A stretch of DNA of 45,544 nt from Nitrospirota bacterium (GTDB lineage: Bacteria; Nitrospirota; JACRHL01). The translations under genes were made by a program, and so were the position numbers. Below, piece by piece: positions 12,923-21,173 of this stretch. The stretch is taken from positions 1-45,544 of the forward strand of contig JAOUFN010000022.1 in NCBI GenBank assembly GCA_029858285.1, read 5' to 3'. Within the stretch, counting starts at the first letter, position 1. The number at the start of each line of letters is the position of its first letter. The notes under the pieces were generated by a model. The model was not told the DNA's origin and did not search any database. It was given only the letters and a program-made list of their open reading frames with translations.

Positions 12923-12966
12923 CCCGCCCCGGCATTTTGGCCGGTTCCGCAGGCACCCCCGCGCAT

Positions 12967-12996
12967 TTGACATAACCCCCTGTCGGCGGTTAAGTT
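12967..12996 (+). promoter_or_regulatory. Promoter of the winged-helix regulator, likely leaderless
   Basis: A perfect TTGACA -35 (12967-12972) is followed after 17-18 nt by a weak -10 (TTAAGT/TAAGTT, 12990-12996). Transcription would begin within a few bases of the GTG at 13003, so the message is probably leaderless; no Shine-Dalgarno precedes the GTG. Confidence 0.5.
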
Positions 12997-13008
12997 CACA
13001 TTGTGAAC
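12994..13008. promoter_or_regulatory. Palindromic operator over regulator start
   Basis: GTTCACATTGTGAAC is a perfect 7+1+7 palindrome. It overlaps the predicted -10 and the GTG start codon of the regulator. A dimeric winged-helix protein bound here would block its own transcription, so autorepression is the simplest reading (inference). Confidence 0.6.
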
Positions 13009-13617
13009 AACCGTGCCGAAAGCGAGGATACCAGCCGCACCCTCCGCCTGCTGGAACTGATCCATCAGGACGGCGGACTTACCCAGCGGGAGCTGTCGCG
13101 CCGCATGGGCATCGCCCTGGGACTGGTGAACCTGTCCCTCAAGCGCCTGATGCGCCTGGAACTGGTAAAGGTCCAGCACCTGTCGGCGCGGCGTGTGATG
13201 TACCTGCTCACCCCTCGGGGCATGACGGAAAAAGGGCGCCTTTCGACGCGCTACCTGACCGATTCCTTTTCCATGTACCGGGCCGCCCGGCGCGCCTTTT
13301 TGCGGTGTTTCGCGGCGCTGCGGGACGGTGGCGAACGGCGGGTCGTCCTGTATGGCGACGGCCCCCTGGCGGAAGCCGCCTATTTGACACTTCAGGAACT
13401 GAAACTGGAGCTTTGCGGGGTGGCCGGGGTGGGCGTCGCGTTTCTGGGGCACGCGCCGATTTCCCTGGCAGAGGTGGCGCAGGGGACCGTGGACCGGGTA
13501 TTGTTTGCGGGATCCACCGGGGAAGAGGCGCGGTGTCGCGAAGAAATGACCCGCGCGGGCCTGCCGCCCGAGGCCCTGGTGGACCTGTCCGCCCTGCTGT
13601 CAGAGGCGGATGGCTGA
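13003..13617 (+). CDS. Winged-helix (MarR-like) regulator with Rossmann-like C-terminal domain
   Basis: 204 aa from GTG. Residues ~8-75 form a winged helix of the type seen in EPS/capsule-linked MarR-like regulators (LLELIHQDGGLTQRELSRRMGIALGLVNLSLKRL). Residues ~110-200 look like a small alpha/beta domain (VVLYGDGPLAEAAYLTLQE...GVAGVGVAFLG...VDRVLFAG), recalling the nucleotide- or sugar-binding halves found beside polysaccharide epimerases. A ligand sensor joined to a DNA-binding domain is likely. The start codon sits inside a palindrome. The ligand is unknown. Confidence 0.72.
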   Translation: MNNRAESEDTSRTLRLLELIHQDGGLTQRELSRRMGIALGLVNLSLKRLMRLELVKVQHLSARRVMYLLTPRGMTEKGRLSTRYLTDSFSMYRAARRAFLRCFAALRDGGERRVVLYGDGPLAEAAYLTLQELKLELCGVAGVGVAFLGHAPISLAEVAQGTVDRVLFAGSTGEEARCREEMTRAGLPPEALVDLSALLSEADG

Positions 13618-13713
13618 CCTCCGGCCGGCTTGTCCCGTGGCGGTTTGCGCCGCGCGGGCCCGCTCCGCTTTCCGGCTGACGCCGGGCGGGCTTTATGTAA
13701 AGGAATTGACGTT

Positions 13714-14490
13714 TTGAATCCGCACGCCGACCTCGATCTTGCCACCCGTGCCGCCCACAAGGCCGGGGAGATCATCATGCGCTACTACAAGGAAGACTAC
13801 GAGGTGCGCGAGAAGGGCGTCGGCAACCCGGTGACGGATGCGGACGTGGAGGCCGACGGCATGCTGCGGGAGACTCTTTTGGGGGAGTGTCCGGAGGACG
13901 GCTGGCTGTCCGAGGAGACCAAGGACAATGCCGACCGCCTGTCGTGCCGTCGGGTGTGGATTGTGGACCCCATCGACGGCACCAAGGAGTTCATCAAGGG
14001 GGTGCCCCAGTTCGCCGTGTCCATCGCATTGGCGGTGGAGGGGGAAATCGCCCTGGGGGTGATCTTCAACCCGGCCAGACAAGAGATGTACACCGCCGTG
14101 CGCGGCCAGGGGGTGATGCTGAACGGCAAGAAAGTCGGCGTGACGGCGTGCGACTCCCTGGCGGAGGCCAACATTCTGGCCAGCCGCTCCGAGGTGGCGC
14201 GCGGAGAGTTCGACCGCTTCAAGGACTATCACATCACGCCGATTGGCAGCATTGCCTACAAACTGGCGCTGATCGGCGCCGGGCTGGCAGATTTGACCTT
14301 TACCCTTACCCCCAAGAACGAGTGGGATTTTGCCGCCGGTTCCCTGCTGGTGACGGAAGGCGGCGGGCGGGTGCAGGTGCTGGGGGATCACCCCCAGACC
14401 TTCAACGGCCCGGACCCGCTGGTGGAGGGGGTGGTGGCGACCAACCGCGCCCTGTTCGGGCAGGTGATGGAACTGATCGGCAAGGCCTGA
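13714..14490 (+). CDS. cysQ: 3'(2'),5'-bisphosphate nucleotidase (CysQ)
   Basis: Removes the 3'-phosphate of PAP/PAPS, recycling the by-product of sulfate activation. 258 aa from the TTG at 13714, chosen for AAGGA about 9 nt upstream and a typical CysQ N-terminus. Mg-dependent phosphatase motifs are present: EET for metal binding (WLSEET), DPIDGTKEF, and WDFAAGSLLVTEGGG. A Li-sensitive IMPase-fold protein of normal length. The spacing from the regulator (96 nt) allows either an operon or its own promoter. It converges with abiF, 19 nt apart. Confidence 0.92.
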   Translation: MNPHADLDLATRAAHKAGEIIMRYYKEDYEVREKGVGNPVTDADVEADGMLRETLLGECPEDGWLSEETKDNADRLSCRRVWIVDPIDGTKEFIKGVPQFAVSIALAVEGEIALGVIFNPARQEMYTAVRGQGVMLNGKKVGVTACDSLAEANILASRSEVARGEFDRFKDYHITPIGSIAYKLALIGAGLADLTFTLTPKNEWDFAAGSLLVTEGGGRVQVLGDHPQTFNGPDPLVEGVVATNRALFGQVMELIGKA

Positions 14491-14509
14491 CGGGCGGGGA
14501 GCGGGGAGT

Positions 14510-15424
14510 TTACAGGGTCCTGTCCCGCCAGATTTCCCGCTGCTCCCAGTTCGGCGGGAAGCCCATTTCTGCCGCCGGAATATTGTCTTGGCGAATGAGA
14601 TCCCTCAGCCGCGCACGCCAGTGGTGGCGGGGGGCGATCACGTCCATGCAGTGCAGCAGGATCACGAGGGTGTTGTAGAGCTTGTTGGGCTGGCCGGGAT
14701 GAAACTGCCCCGCTAATTCCTGCGGTTTGTTGTGTGGCAGCTGTGCCTTGATCGTGAACCCCCGATTCCACAACCGGCTGTGGTGGGCGCAAGTGTTGCG
14801 CACCAGCGAAAGGTGCTTCAGCCAAGACTCAAGCATCTGTTCGTCCACGGCGTAGACCGCTGCAATGGCCTTGCGGGTGGGCATGGGCTTGAGGTTGGAG
14901 TACCAGCGCGACAGCAGGCCCAGCGACATGACTTCGCACACGGCCCACACCGGGGGCAGTTCCTCGCTGTAGGTAGCGAGCAGGTGGAGGATGAACGTTT
15001 CACTGGAACGATTGACTTCCTTGTTCAGTTGGGCGCGATTCTCTTGCCAGTATTGGCCGTCGCTTGCGAGATTTTCGTCAAGGTGGGCGTGCGGGCCGTG
15101 CCGGTGCGCCATCTGGTAGGCCCATTGGCCGCGTATCGAGACTTCGATGCGCTCAATGGTGTCCAGTACCAGAAGCCGCAGTTCGCGGTCGAACACGTAG
15201 AGGTTCAGTACCTCGGAAAATCGGGCGCCATTCCGGAAAATGTGCGTGGTGTTGTCAATCTGGAAGTGACGCCAGTAGGCGCTGAGGCGGTAGTAGTTGA
15301 TGTGCTGGAGGTAGAACGCGGTCTCTGCGGGATCGTCAACGACCAAGCCACGCTCGCGGAGCAATTCGACCTGTTGGAGGTAGGTGGTGGCGGGCTTGGT
15401 GAAGGGGCGTTTCGTGTCCATCAC
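14510..15424 (-). CDS. AbiF/AbiD-type abortive-infection HEPN protein (Abi_2 family)
   Basis: 304 aa from GTG at 15424 (303 from the adjacent ATG at 15421). Abi_2 family signatures are KPATTYLQQVELLRERGL, HINYYRLSAYW, FDRELRLLVLDTIERIEVSIR and RNTCAHHSRLWNR. The last gives a HEPN ribonuclease motif R-x4-H at Arg209-His214. The gene is visibly lower in G+C than the flanking genes, a sign of transfer. It starts 5-8 nt after the U-run of an upstream terminator-like hairpin with its own promoter and has no Shine-Dalgarno. Likely an RNA-cleaving phage-defence toxin controlled by that RNA (inference from family knowledge). Confidence 0.88.
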   Translation of the reverse strand: MMDTKRPFTKPATTYLQQVELLRERGLVVDDPAETAFYLQHINYYRLSAYWRHFQIDNTTHIFRNGARFSEVLNLYVFDRELRLLVLDTIERIEVSIRGQWAYQMAHRHGPHAHLDENLASDGQYWQENRAQLNKEVNRSSETFILHLLATYSEELPPVWAVCEVMSLGLLSRWYSNLKPMPTRKAIAAVYAVDEQMLESWLKHLSLVRNTCAHHSRLWNRGFTIKAQLPHNKPQELAGQFHPGQPNKLYNTLVILLHCMDVIAPRHHWRARLRDLIRQDNIPAAEMGFPPNWEQREIWRDRTL

Positions 15425-15429
15425 CGGGC

Positions 15430-15490
15430 AAAAAACGACCCGCCAGTTTGAGGGTACGCTGTGCGCGCATAGCCTTGGCGGGTTCTGTTG
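15430..15490 (-). ncRNA. AbiF-associated structured RNA (candidate antitoxin / terminator)
   Basis: From the predicted start near 15490 the RNA runs about 61 nt. It forms a perfect 8-bp outer stem (15476-15483 with 15438-15445, TGGCGGGT/ACCCGCCA on the plus strand) and an inner stem of about 7 bp with one mismatch (GCTATGC/GCACAGC). It ends in a six-U run at 15435-15430. That is the form of a leaky terminator placed directly before the toxin gene. A structured RNA class upstream of abiF genes is known; identity with it is my inference. Confidence 0.65.
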
Positions 15491-15495
15491 AGCCG

Positions 15496-15524
15496 AATAT
15501 GCATTTGCGGGGGGAGTTTGTCAA
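15496..15524 (-). promoter_or_regulatory. Sigma-70-type promoter for the AbiF RNA and gene
   Basis: On the minus strand a consensus TTGACA (15519-15524) is followed by exactly 17 nt and CATATT (15496-15501, 4 of 6 to TATAAT). It is one of the best promoter matches in the window and lies just before the structured RNA. Confidence 0.65.
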
Positions 15525-15554
15525 GCTTTGCCTGACTCCGTCAAGAGGGGTTTT

Positions 15555-16673
15555 TCACCCCCCGACGTACCGCCGCACCGCCGCCACCACGGCGTCAATA
15601 TCCGCCTTTTCCGCCTTGTGGCCGGTGACTGAACCCACCGCAAACACCCCTGGTGTGGTGGTCGTGCCGTCCTTTTTGTCGGTCTTGATGGCTCCGTTGG
15701 CTCCCACGGTGACGGTGCCGCTGGCGAAATCCCCCGCCGGGCGTTCCCCCGTCAAATAGACAAACAGCGCGGCCACTTCCAGCACGTCGATGCCGCCGGG
15801 GCCGGTCACCTCCACCGCCTGCACTTCGTCCTTGCCGTGGACGCGGGTGACGCGGGTGGCGGTGACGCGCTTGATGTTGGAGGCGGCGTCCATCTGTTTG
15901 AGGGTCTCCGGGGCGATGTTCAGGCGCTCATCGGGGCACAGCAGGATGGTGGTGCGGCAGATGCTGGCCAGATGCAGCGCCGCCCTGGCGGTGCGCTCGT
16001 CGCACCCGGCAATGGCCACGTCGCGGCCGCTGAAGAACACCCCGTCGCACTCGGCGCAGCGCGACACACCCCGGCCCGCGAGATCAGCCTCGCCGGGAAT
16101 GTCCGCCGCCCGGTCGCGGGCGCCGGTGGCGATCACCACGGCGCGGGCGGCGGGGGCCGCGTCGAGTGTCACCAGCGTGGTGACGCCGCCCGCCTCCGCC
16201 TCCAGCCCGAATACCTCGGCGGAGACCCTTTCGACCCCTGTCGCGCCGGGGGCGGCATCGTCGTCCGTGGTGCGGGGGGCGCGCTCCAGCACCGCCACCC
16301 GGATTCCCGCCTTGCCCAGCCGCCGGGCCACTTCCAGACCGCTGTGGCCGCCGCCGATCACCGCCACGTCCCAGCGCGGGCCCGGTTTTTCTTCCGCGTC
16401 CGGGCCAGATACCCCGCCGGGGGCCGTGGGCGCGGGGTCCAGTTCACCGGCCTCCACCATGGCCACCAGTTCGTCGTCCTGGCCGATGTAGCGGCCATCC
16501 ACGAAGATCTGGGGCACGGTGCGCTCGCCGGTTTTGGCGTGCAGTTCGTCGCGCACCTGGGGGGTTTGGGTGATGTCTACCTCCCGGTAGGGGATGTGGC
16601 GGCTGTCCAGCGCGCGCTTGGCCACGATGCAGTAGGGGCAGGCGCGGGTGGTGTAGATCAGGATGTCTTTCAT
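15555..16673 (-). CDS. Glutaredoxin-thioredoxin reductase-like fusion flavoprotein
   Basis: 372 aa. Residues 1-75 are a glutaredoxin with active site CPYC (12-15) and the TVPQIF cis-proline loop. After a Pro/Gly linker comes a thioredoxin reductase-like part with FAD motif VIGGGHSGLEVA and redox pair CAECDG. The usual GGGDSA NADPH loop is replaced by AGCDERTA, the HRR NADPH-phosphate motif is missing, and the FAD-contacting GVFAxGD is GVFAVGS. The CxxC chemistry is thus kept but pyridine-nucleotide use is doubtful. It follows fdsA by 43 nt and is probably co-transcribed with it. Confidence 0.85.
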   Translation of the reverse strand: MKDILIYTTRACPYCIVAKRALDSRHIPYREVDITQTPQVRDELHAKTGERTVPQIFVDGRYIGQDDELVAMVEAGELDPAPTAPGGVSGPDAEEKPGPRWDVAVIGGGHSGLEVARRLGKAGIRVAVLERAPRTTDDDAAPGATGVERVSAEVFGLEAEAGGVTTLVTLDAAPAARAVVIATGARDRAADIPGEADLAGRGVSRCAECDGVFFSGRDVAIAGCDERTARAALHLASICRTTILLCPDERLNIAPETLKQMDAASNIKRVTATRVTRVHGKDEVQAVEVTGPGGIDVLEVAALFVYLTGERPAGDFASGTVTVGANGAIKTDKKDGTTTTPGVFAVGSVTGHKAEKADIDAVVAAVRRYVGG

Positions 16674-16716
16674 GCGGTTTTCCTCGCCGGTGCCGCCGGG
16701 GCGCGGCGACTTTGCA

Positions 16717-19485
16717 TTATCCCTTCGCCGCCGGGGCAGCGGCGGCTTCGATGTGCACCGCGCAGACCTTCAGTTCGGGAATCTTGCACTTGGGGTCCAG
16801 CGCGGTGTTGGTGAGGGCGTTGGCGGCGGCTTCGGCGAAGTGGAACGGAATGAACACCACCCCCGGCCGCGACCGGTGCGACACCAGCGCCCGCACAGTG
16901 ATGGTACCGCGCCGCGAGGTGACGCGCACCGGCTGATCCGCCACCACCCCGATCCGCTCCGCGTCGTCGGGGTGAATTTCGACAAAGCCCTCGGGCAGGG
17001 CCTCGTCAATACCCCTGGAGCGCCGGGTCATGCTGCCGGTGTGATAGTGCAGCAGCCAGCGCCCGGTGGTGAGCATCAGGGGGTACTCGGCGTCGGGCAA
17101 TTCCGCCGAGGGGATGAACTCCACCGGATAGAATCTGGCGCGCCCGATGGGGAAGGTTTCGGCATACAGGAAGGGGGTGCCGGGGTGGTCCTCCGACGGG
17201 CATGGCCACTGAATCCCGCCCTGTTCCAGCCGCGCATAGCTGATGCCCGCCACCCCCGGCCACAGGGAGCGGATTTCGTCCCACACATCCTCCGGGCTGC
17301 GGTAGTTCATGGTGAGGCCGATGCGGCGGCTGACCTCCATGATGATCTTCAGGTCGTCCATGGCCCCCGGCGGGGTGGGCAGTGCGGCGCGCACCCGCTG
17401 CACGCGCCGGTCGGTGTTGGTAAACGTGCCGTCCTTTTCCAGAAAGCTCGCCCCCGGCAGCACCACGTGGGCCAGGGCGGCGGTTTCGGTGAGAAAAATG
17501 TCCTGAACCACCAGCAGATCGAGGTTTTTCAGGGCCTCGGTGGTCTTGTTGACGTCCGGGTCCGAGAGAATGGGGTTCTCGCCCAGCACATAGATGGCCT
17601 TGATCTCTCCGGCGTGGGCCGCGTCGGTGATTTCCACCAGGGTTTTGCCGATCCAGTCGGGGATCGGCGTACCCCAGGCGTTGCCGAATTTTGCGCGCAC
17701 CGCGGGGTCGGCGATGAGCTGGTAGCCGGGCAGTTCGGTGGGGATGCCCGCCATGTCGCAGGAGCCCTGCACGTTGTTCTGGCCGCGCAGCGGGTTGACG
17801 CCGGTGCCCAGTCGGCCCACGTTGCCGGTGGCCAGCGCCAGATTGGTCAGGCACAGCATGTTGTCGGTGCCGGAGATGTGCTGGGTGATACCCATGCCGT
17901 TGTAGATGGCCGCCGCGTTGGCGCGGCCGTATAAACGCGCCGCCTCCATGATCTTGTGCGGGGCCACGCCGGTGATGGTGGCGGAAAACTCCGGGGTGTA
18001 GCGCTGCGCCGCCTGGCGGACCGCCTCGAACCCCTCGGTGCGGGCGGCGATGAAGGCGTGGTCCACCAGGTCCTCGGCCAGAATCACGTGCAGCATGCCC
18101 AGCAGCAGGGCCGAATTGGTGCCCGGTTGCAGGTCGAGCCAGATGTCCGCCCATTCGGCCAGTTCGATGCGGCGCGGATCGGCCACGATGAGCCTGGCGC
18201 CCTTGCGCACGGCGCGCTTGAGCTTGAGGGCCGACACCGGGTGGTTTTCGATGGTGTTGGTGCCGCAGCAGAAAATCACGTCGGCGGCTTCGAAGTCGTC
18301 GGTGGAGTTGGTCATGGCGCCGGTGCCCAGGGCCATGATCAGGCCCTTGGTGGAGGCGGCGTGGCAGAGCCGGGTGCAGTGGTCGATGTGGTTGGTGACC
18401 AGCCCGCCGCGCAGCATCTTCTGGAAGGCGTAGTTCTCTTCGTTGGTACACTTGGCCGAGGGCATCCCGGCAATGGCCTCGGGGCCGTGGGCGGCGCGGA
18501 TTTCCAGCAGCCTTCTGCCCACCATGTCCAGCGCCTCGTCCCAGCTTGCGGGTTCGAGTCGGCCATTTTTGCGGACCAGCGGGCCGGTGACGCGCTCGCC
18601 CTTGCCGGGAACCCCCAGCCGCTCGCGGTGCTGGATGAAATCGTAGCCGAACTTGCCCTTCACGCACAGGGCGCCGTCGTTGGAGGGGTTGCCGTATTCC
18701 GGGGTGATGCGCACCACCTGGTCCCCGGCCAGTTGCACGTGCATGCCGCAGCCGACGCCGCAGTAGCCGCAGATGGTGGTGACGGTGCGGTCGGGCTGCG
18801 GGGCGCCCTCGGCCATTTTTTCGCGCAGGGAGCCGGTGGGGCAAACGTCCACGCAGTGGCCGCAGAACTCGCAGTCCAGAACGTCGTCGAAGGGGGCGGT
18901 GACCTTGAGGTTGAAACTGCCCCCCTTCCAGCCGATGGCCACCACGCCCCGGGCCTCGTCGCACACCCGGATGCACTTGCCGCACTGGATGCAGGCGTTG
19001 TAGTCGCGCACGATGAAGGGATTGATGGTTTCCGCCGCCTGCTCCCGGCGCGTCCCGGCGAAGGGGTTGTCGCGGTCCGTGGCGGCCGCGCCGAAGGTTT
19101 CTGCCAGGTCGTGCAGGGCGGTGTGGCCGGAGGCGGCGCACACGGTGCAGTTTTCCGGGTGATCCGACATTTGCAGATTGAGCACGTCGCGCACCAGATC
19201 GCGGCTGCCCTGCGTGTCCACCACCATGCCGTCGCCGCAGGGGGTGGTGCAGGCGGCCACCGGCCGCTCGCTGCCCGCTACCTTCACCAGACAGACGCGG
19301 CAGCCGCCGAACGGTTTGGTTTTGGCGTCGTAGCACAGGGTGGGGATGTCTACCCCCACGGTCCGGGCCGCCTCCAGAATGGTGCGGCCCGCCTCCACGG
19401 TCACCGGCTGGCCATCGATGTTCAGGGAGACTGCCGGTGCGGTCGCGGTACCCGAATTCGTGCCCGAGTTCGTGCCGATGTTCAT
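16717..19485 (-). CDS. fdsA: NAD-type formate dehydrogenase, catalytic subunit alpha
   Basis: 922 aa molybdo/tungsto-pterin enzyme subunit oxidising formate to CO2 (or the reverse). NuoG-like [2Fe-2S] Cys51/62/65/79; degenerate His-Cys cluster (His109, Cys113, Cys116, then Thr122 where Cys is usual); two 4Fe-4S sets (Cys165/168/171/175 and 205/208/211/215); MopB 4Fe-4S (Cys239/242/246/274). Active-site Cys374 followed by His in TRLCHAAS, so it does not use selenocysteine. The N-terminus carries GTNS repeats from a 12-bp minisatellite. It overlaps fdsB by 4 nt. No fdhD accessory gene is present in the window. Confidence 0.94.
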   Translation of the reverse strand: MNIGTNSGTNSGTATAPAVSLNIDGQPVTVEAGRTILEAARTVGVDIPTLCYDAKTKPFGGCRVCLVKVAGSERPVAACTTPCGDGMVVDTQGSRDLVRDVLNLQMSDHPENCTVCAASGHTALHDLAETFGAAATDRDNPFAGTRREQAAETINPFIVRDYNACIQCGKCIRVCDEARGVVAIGWKGGSFNLKVTAPFDDVLDCEFCGHCVDVCPTGSLREKMAEGAPQPDRTVTTICGYCGVGCGMHVQLAGDQVVRITPEYGNPSNDGALCVKGKFGYDFIQHRERLGVPGKGERVTGPLVRKNGRLEPASWDEALDMVGRRLLEIRAAHGPEAIAGMPSAKCTNEENYAFQKMLRGGLVTNHIDHCTRLCHAASTKGLIMALGTGAMTNSTDDFEAADVIFCCGTNTIENHPVSALKLKRAVRKGARLIVADPRRIELAEWADIWLDLQPGTNSALLLGMLHVILAEDLVDHAFIAARTEGFEAVRQAAQRYTPEFSATITGVAPHKIMEAARLYGRANAAAIYNGMGITQHISGTDNMLCLTNLALATGNVGRLGTGVNPLRGQNNVQGSCDMAGIPTELPGYQLIADPAVRAKFGNAWGTPIPDWIGKTLVEITDAAHAGEIKAIYVLGENPILSDPDVNKTTEALKNLDLLVVQDIFLTETAALAHVVLPGASFLEKDGTFTNTDRRVQRVRAALPTPPGAMDDLKIIMEVSRRIGLTMNYRSPEDVWDEIRSLWPGVAGISYARLEQGGIQWPCPSEDHPGTPFLYAETFPIGRARFYPVEFIPSAELPDAEYPLMLTTGRWLLHYHTGSMTRRSRGIDEALPEGFVEIHPDDAERIGVVADQPVRVTSRRGTITVRALVSHRSRPGVVFIPFHFAEAAANALTNTALDPKCKIPELKVCAVHIEAAAAPAAKG

Positions 19486-21173
19486 GCTTCCCCCGCTGTT
19501 TGTTCCCGGTCGCAGGCCCCGGTGGGGCAGTGTCCGGCGATGTGGGCCTCGAAATCCGCATAAAAATGGGTCAGGGCGGTGGTCACCGGCGTGGGGGCGG
19601 CACGCCCCAGCCCGCACAGGGAACCGTCGCGGATCACCCCGCACAGGTGCTCCAGGGTGGTCAGTTCGGCACGGGTCGCCCGGCCCTGCACGATGCGGTC
19701 CAGCCGCTCCACCAGCCGGGTGGTGCCGACGCGGCACGGCACGCACTTGCCGCAGGAGGCGTCGGCCTCGAAGCGGGAAAAATAGCGCGCCAGCCCCACC
19801 ATGCAGGCGGTGTCGTCCACCACCACCAGCGCGCCGGAGCCGAGGGTGGAACCCACCGCCCGGAGCGCGGCGAAATCCACCGGGGTGTCGAGGAGGCTTG
19901 CGGGCAGAAAACCGCCGTCCGGCCCCCCCACCAGCACCGCCTTGAATTTTCTGGCGGCGTCCCCGTTGCCGTTGCCGCCGACGCCGCCGCCGATGTCAAA
20001 AATCACCTGGCGCAGGGGCGTGCCCAGGGGCACCTCCACCACGCCGGGGCGGGCGATGGCCCCGGACAGGGACAGCAGCTTGGTGGCGGCGGCGCCGCCG
20101 TCGGCCTGATCGGCGCTGTCGGGCGGGGTGACGAACTGGTGCGACACGCAGGCCAGGGTTTCCACGTTGTTGACCACCGTGGGGTGGCCCATGAAGCCAC
20201 GCTGGGCCGGGCGCGGCGGCTTTTCGTCCGGCATCGGCGGGCGCCCCTCGAGGGTGGCGATGAGGGCGGTTTCCTCGCCGCAGATGTAGCTGCCGCTGCC
20301 CTTGCGCAACTGGATGTCCAGCGCAAAGCCGCTGCCAAAGATGTTGTCGCCCAAATAACCGCGCTTGACGCAGAACGCCAGCGCCACCTCCAGCCGGTGG
20401 ATGACCGTGGCGTAGGCGGCGCGGGTGTAGATGAAGCCACGGCTGGCGCCGGTGGCCCAGGCGGCAATCATGAGACCCTCGATGACCGCGTGGGGATCGC
20501 TCTCCAGCAGGGTGCGGTCGGAGAACGCCCCAGGATCGCCCTCGTCGCCGTTGGCGATGACGTAGCGCTGGCCGTCGGGCTGGGAGGCGGCAAGCTCCCA
20601 CTTGTCGGCGGTCAGGAACCCGCCGCCGCCGCGTCCGCTCAGGCCCGAGCGGCGCACCCGGTCGCGCACTTCCTGCGGCTTCATCCCCAGCGCGGCGCGG
20701 ATGCCGCCATATCCGCCCTCGGTCTCGTAATCCACCAGTGAGTGGGGGTCGATGCGCCCGGCGCGGGCGAGCAGGCGCTGGCGCTGCCCGGAAAAGAACG
20801 CCAGTTCGGTCAGCAGGGGCACGTTTTCATAGGGGCGGGACTCGTGGTCCGGGGCGCGCTGGCCCACCACCTGCGGCACACCTTCCAGCTCGGGTTGGTA
20901 AAAATGCCGGGTGAGCAGGTCCGCCACCTGTTCGGCGCGCACCTCGCCATACACCACGCGGGAACGGCCCGGCAGGTGAATTTCCAGCACCGGCTCCCGG
21001 TGGCACATGCCCAGACAGCCGGTGCGCACCAGATGGATGTCCTGGCTGGCCTCGCGCACCCACTGGCGGGCGGCGTCGAACACCCCGGCGGCCCCGGCGG
21101 CCAGACCGCAGGATCCGGTGCCCACAAAGATGCGCGGATAGTTGTCGGGGGGGCGCTGGGCGTCGTCGCTCAT
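19482..21173 (-). CDS. fdsB: Formate dehydrogenase beta subunit (NuoF-like, NAD/FMN)
   Basis: 563 aa. An N-terminal thioredoxin-like [2Fe-2S] domain (GTGSCGLAAGA...TGCLGMCHREP) is followed by the NuoF 51-kDa core with FMN/NAD glycine loops (GLSGRGGGGFLTADKW, ANGDEGDPGAFSDR) and ICGEETALIATLEG. A C-terminal 4Fe-4S site (SCGKCVPCR) follows. It passes electrons between NAD and the iron-sulfur chain of the alpha subunit. It sits in a three-gene minus-strand operon, with 4-nt overlaps on both sides. Confidence 0.94.
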   Translation of the reverse strand: MSDDAQRPPDNYPRIFVGTGSCGLAAGAAGVFDAARQWVREASQDIHLVRTGCLGMCHREPVLEIHLPGRSRVVYGEVRAEQVADLLTRHFYQPELEGVPQVVGQRAPDHESRPYENVPLLTELAFFSGQRQRLLARAGRIDPHSLVDYETEGGYGGIRAALGMKPQEVRDRVRRSGLSGRGGGGFLTADKWELAASQPDGQRYVIANGDEGDPGAFSDRTLLESDPHAVIEGLMIAAWATGASRGFIYTRAAYATVIHRLEVALAFCVKRGYLGDNIFGSGFALDIQLRKGSGSYICGEETALIATLEGRPPMPDEKPPRPAQRGFMGHPTVVNNVETLACVSHQFVTPPDSADQADGGAAATKLLSLSGAIARPGVVEVPLGTPLRQVIFDIGGGVGGNGNGDAARKFKAVLVGGPDGGFLPASLLDTPVDFAALRAVGSTLGSGALVVVDDTACMVGLARYFSRFEADASCGKCVPCRVGTTRLVERLDRIVQGRATRAELTTLEHLCGVIRDGSLCGLGRAAPTPVTTALTHFYADFEAHIAGHCPTGACDREQTAGEA

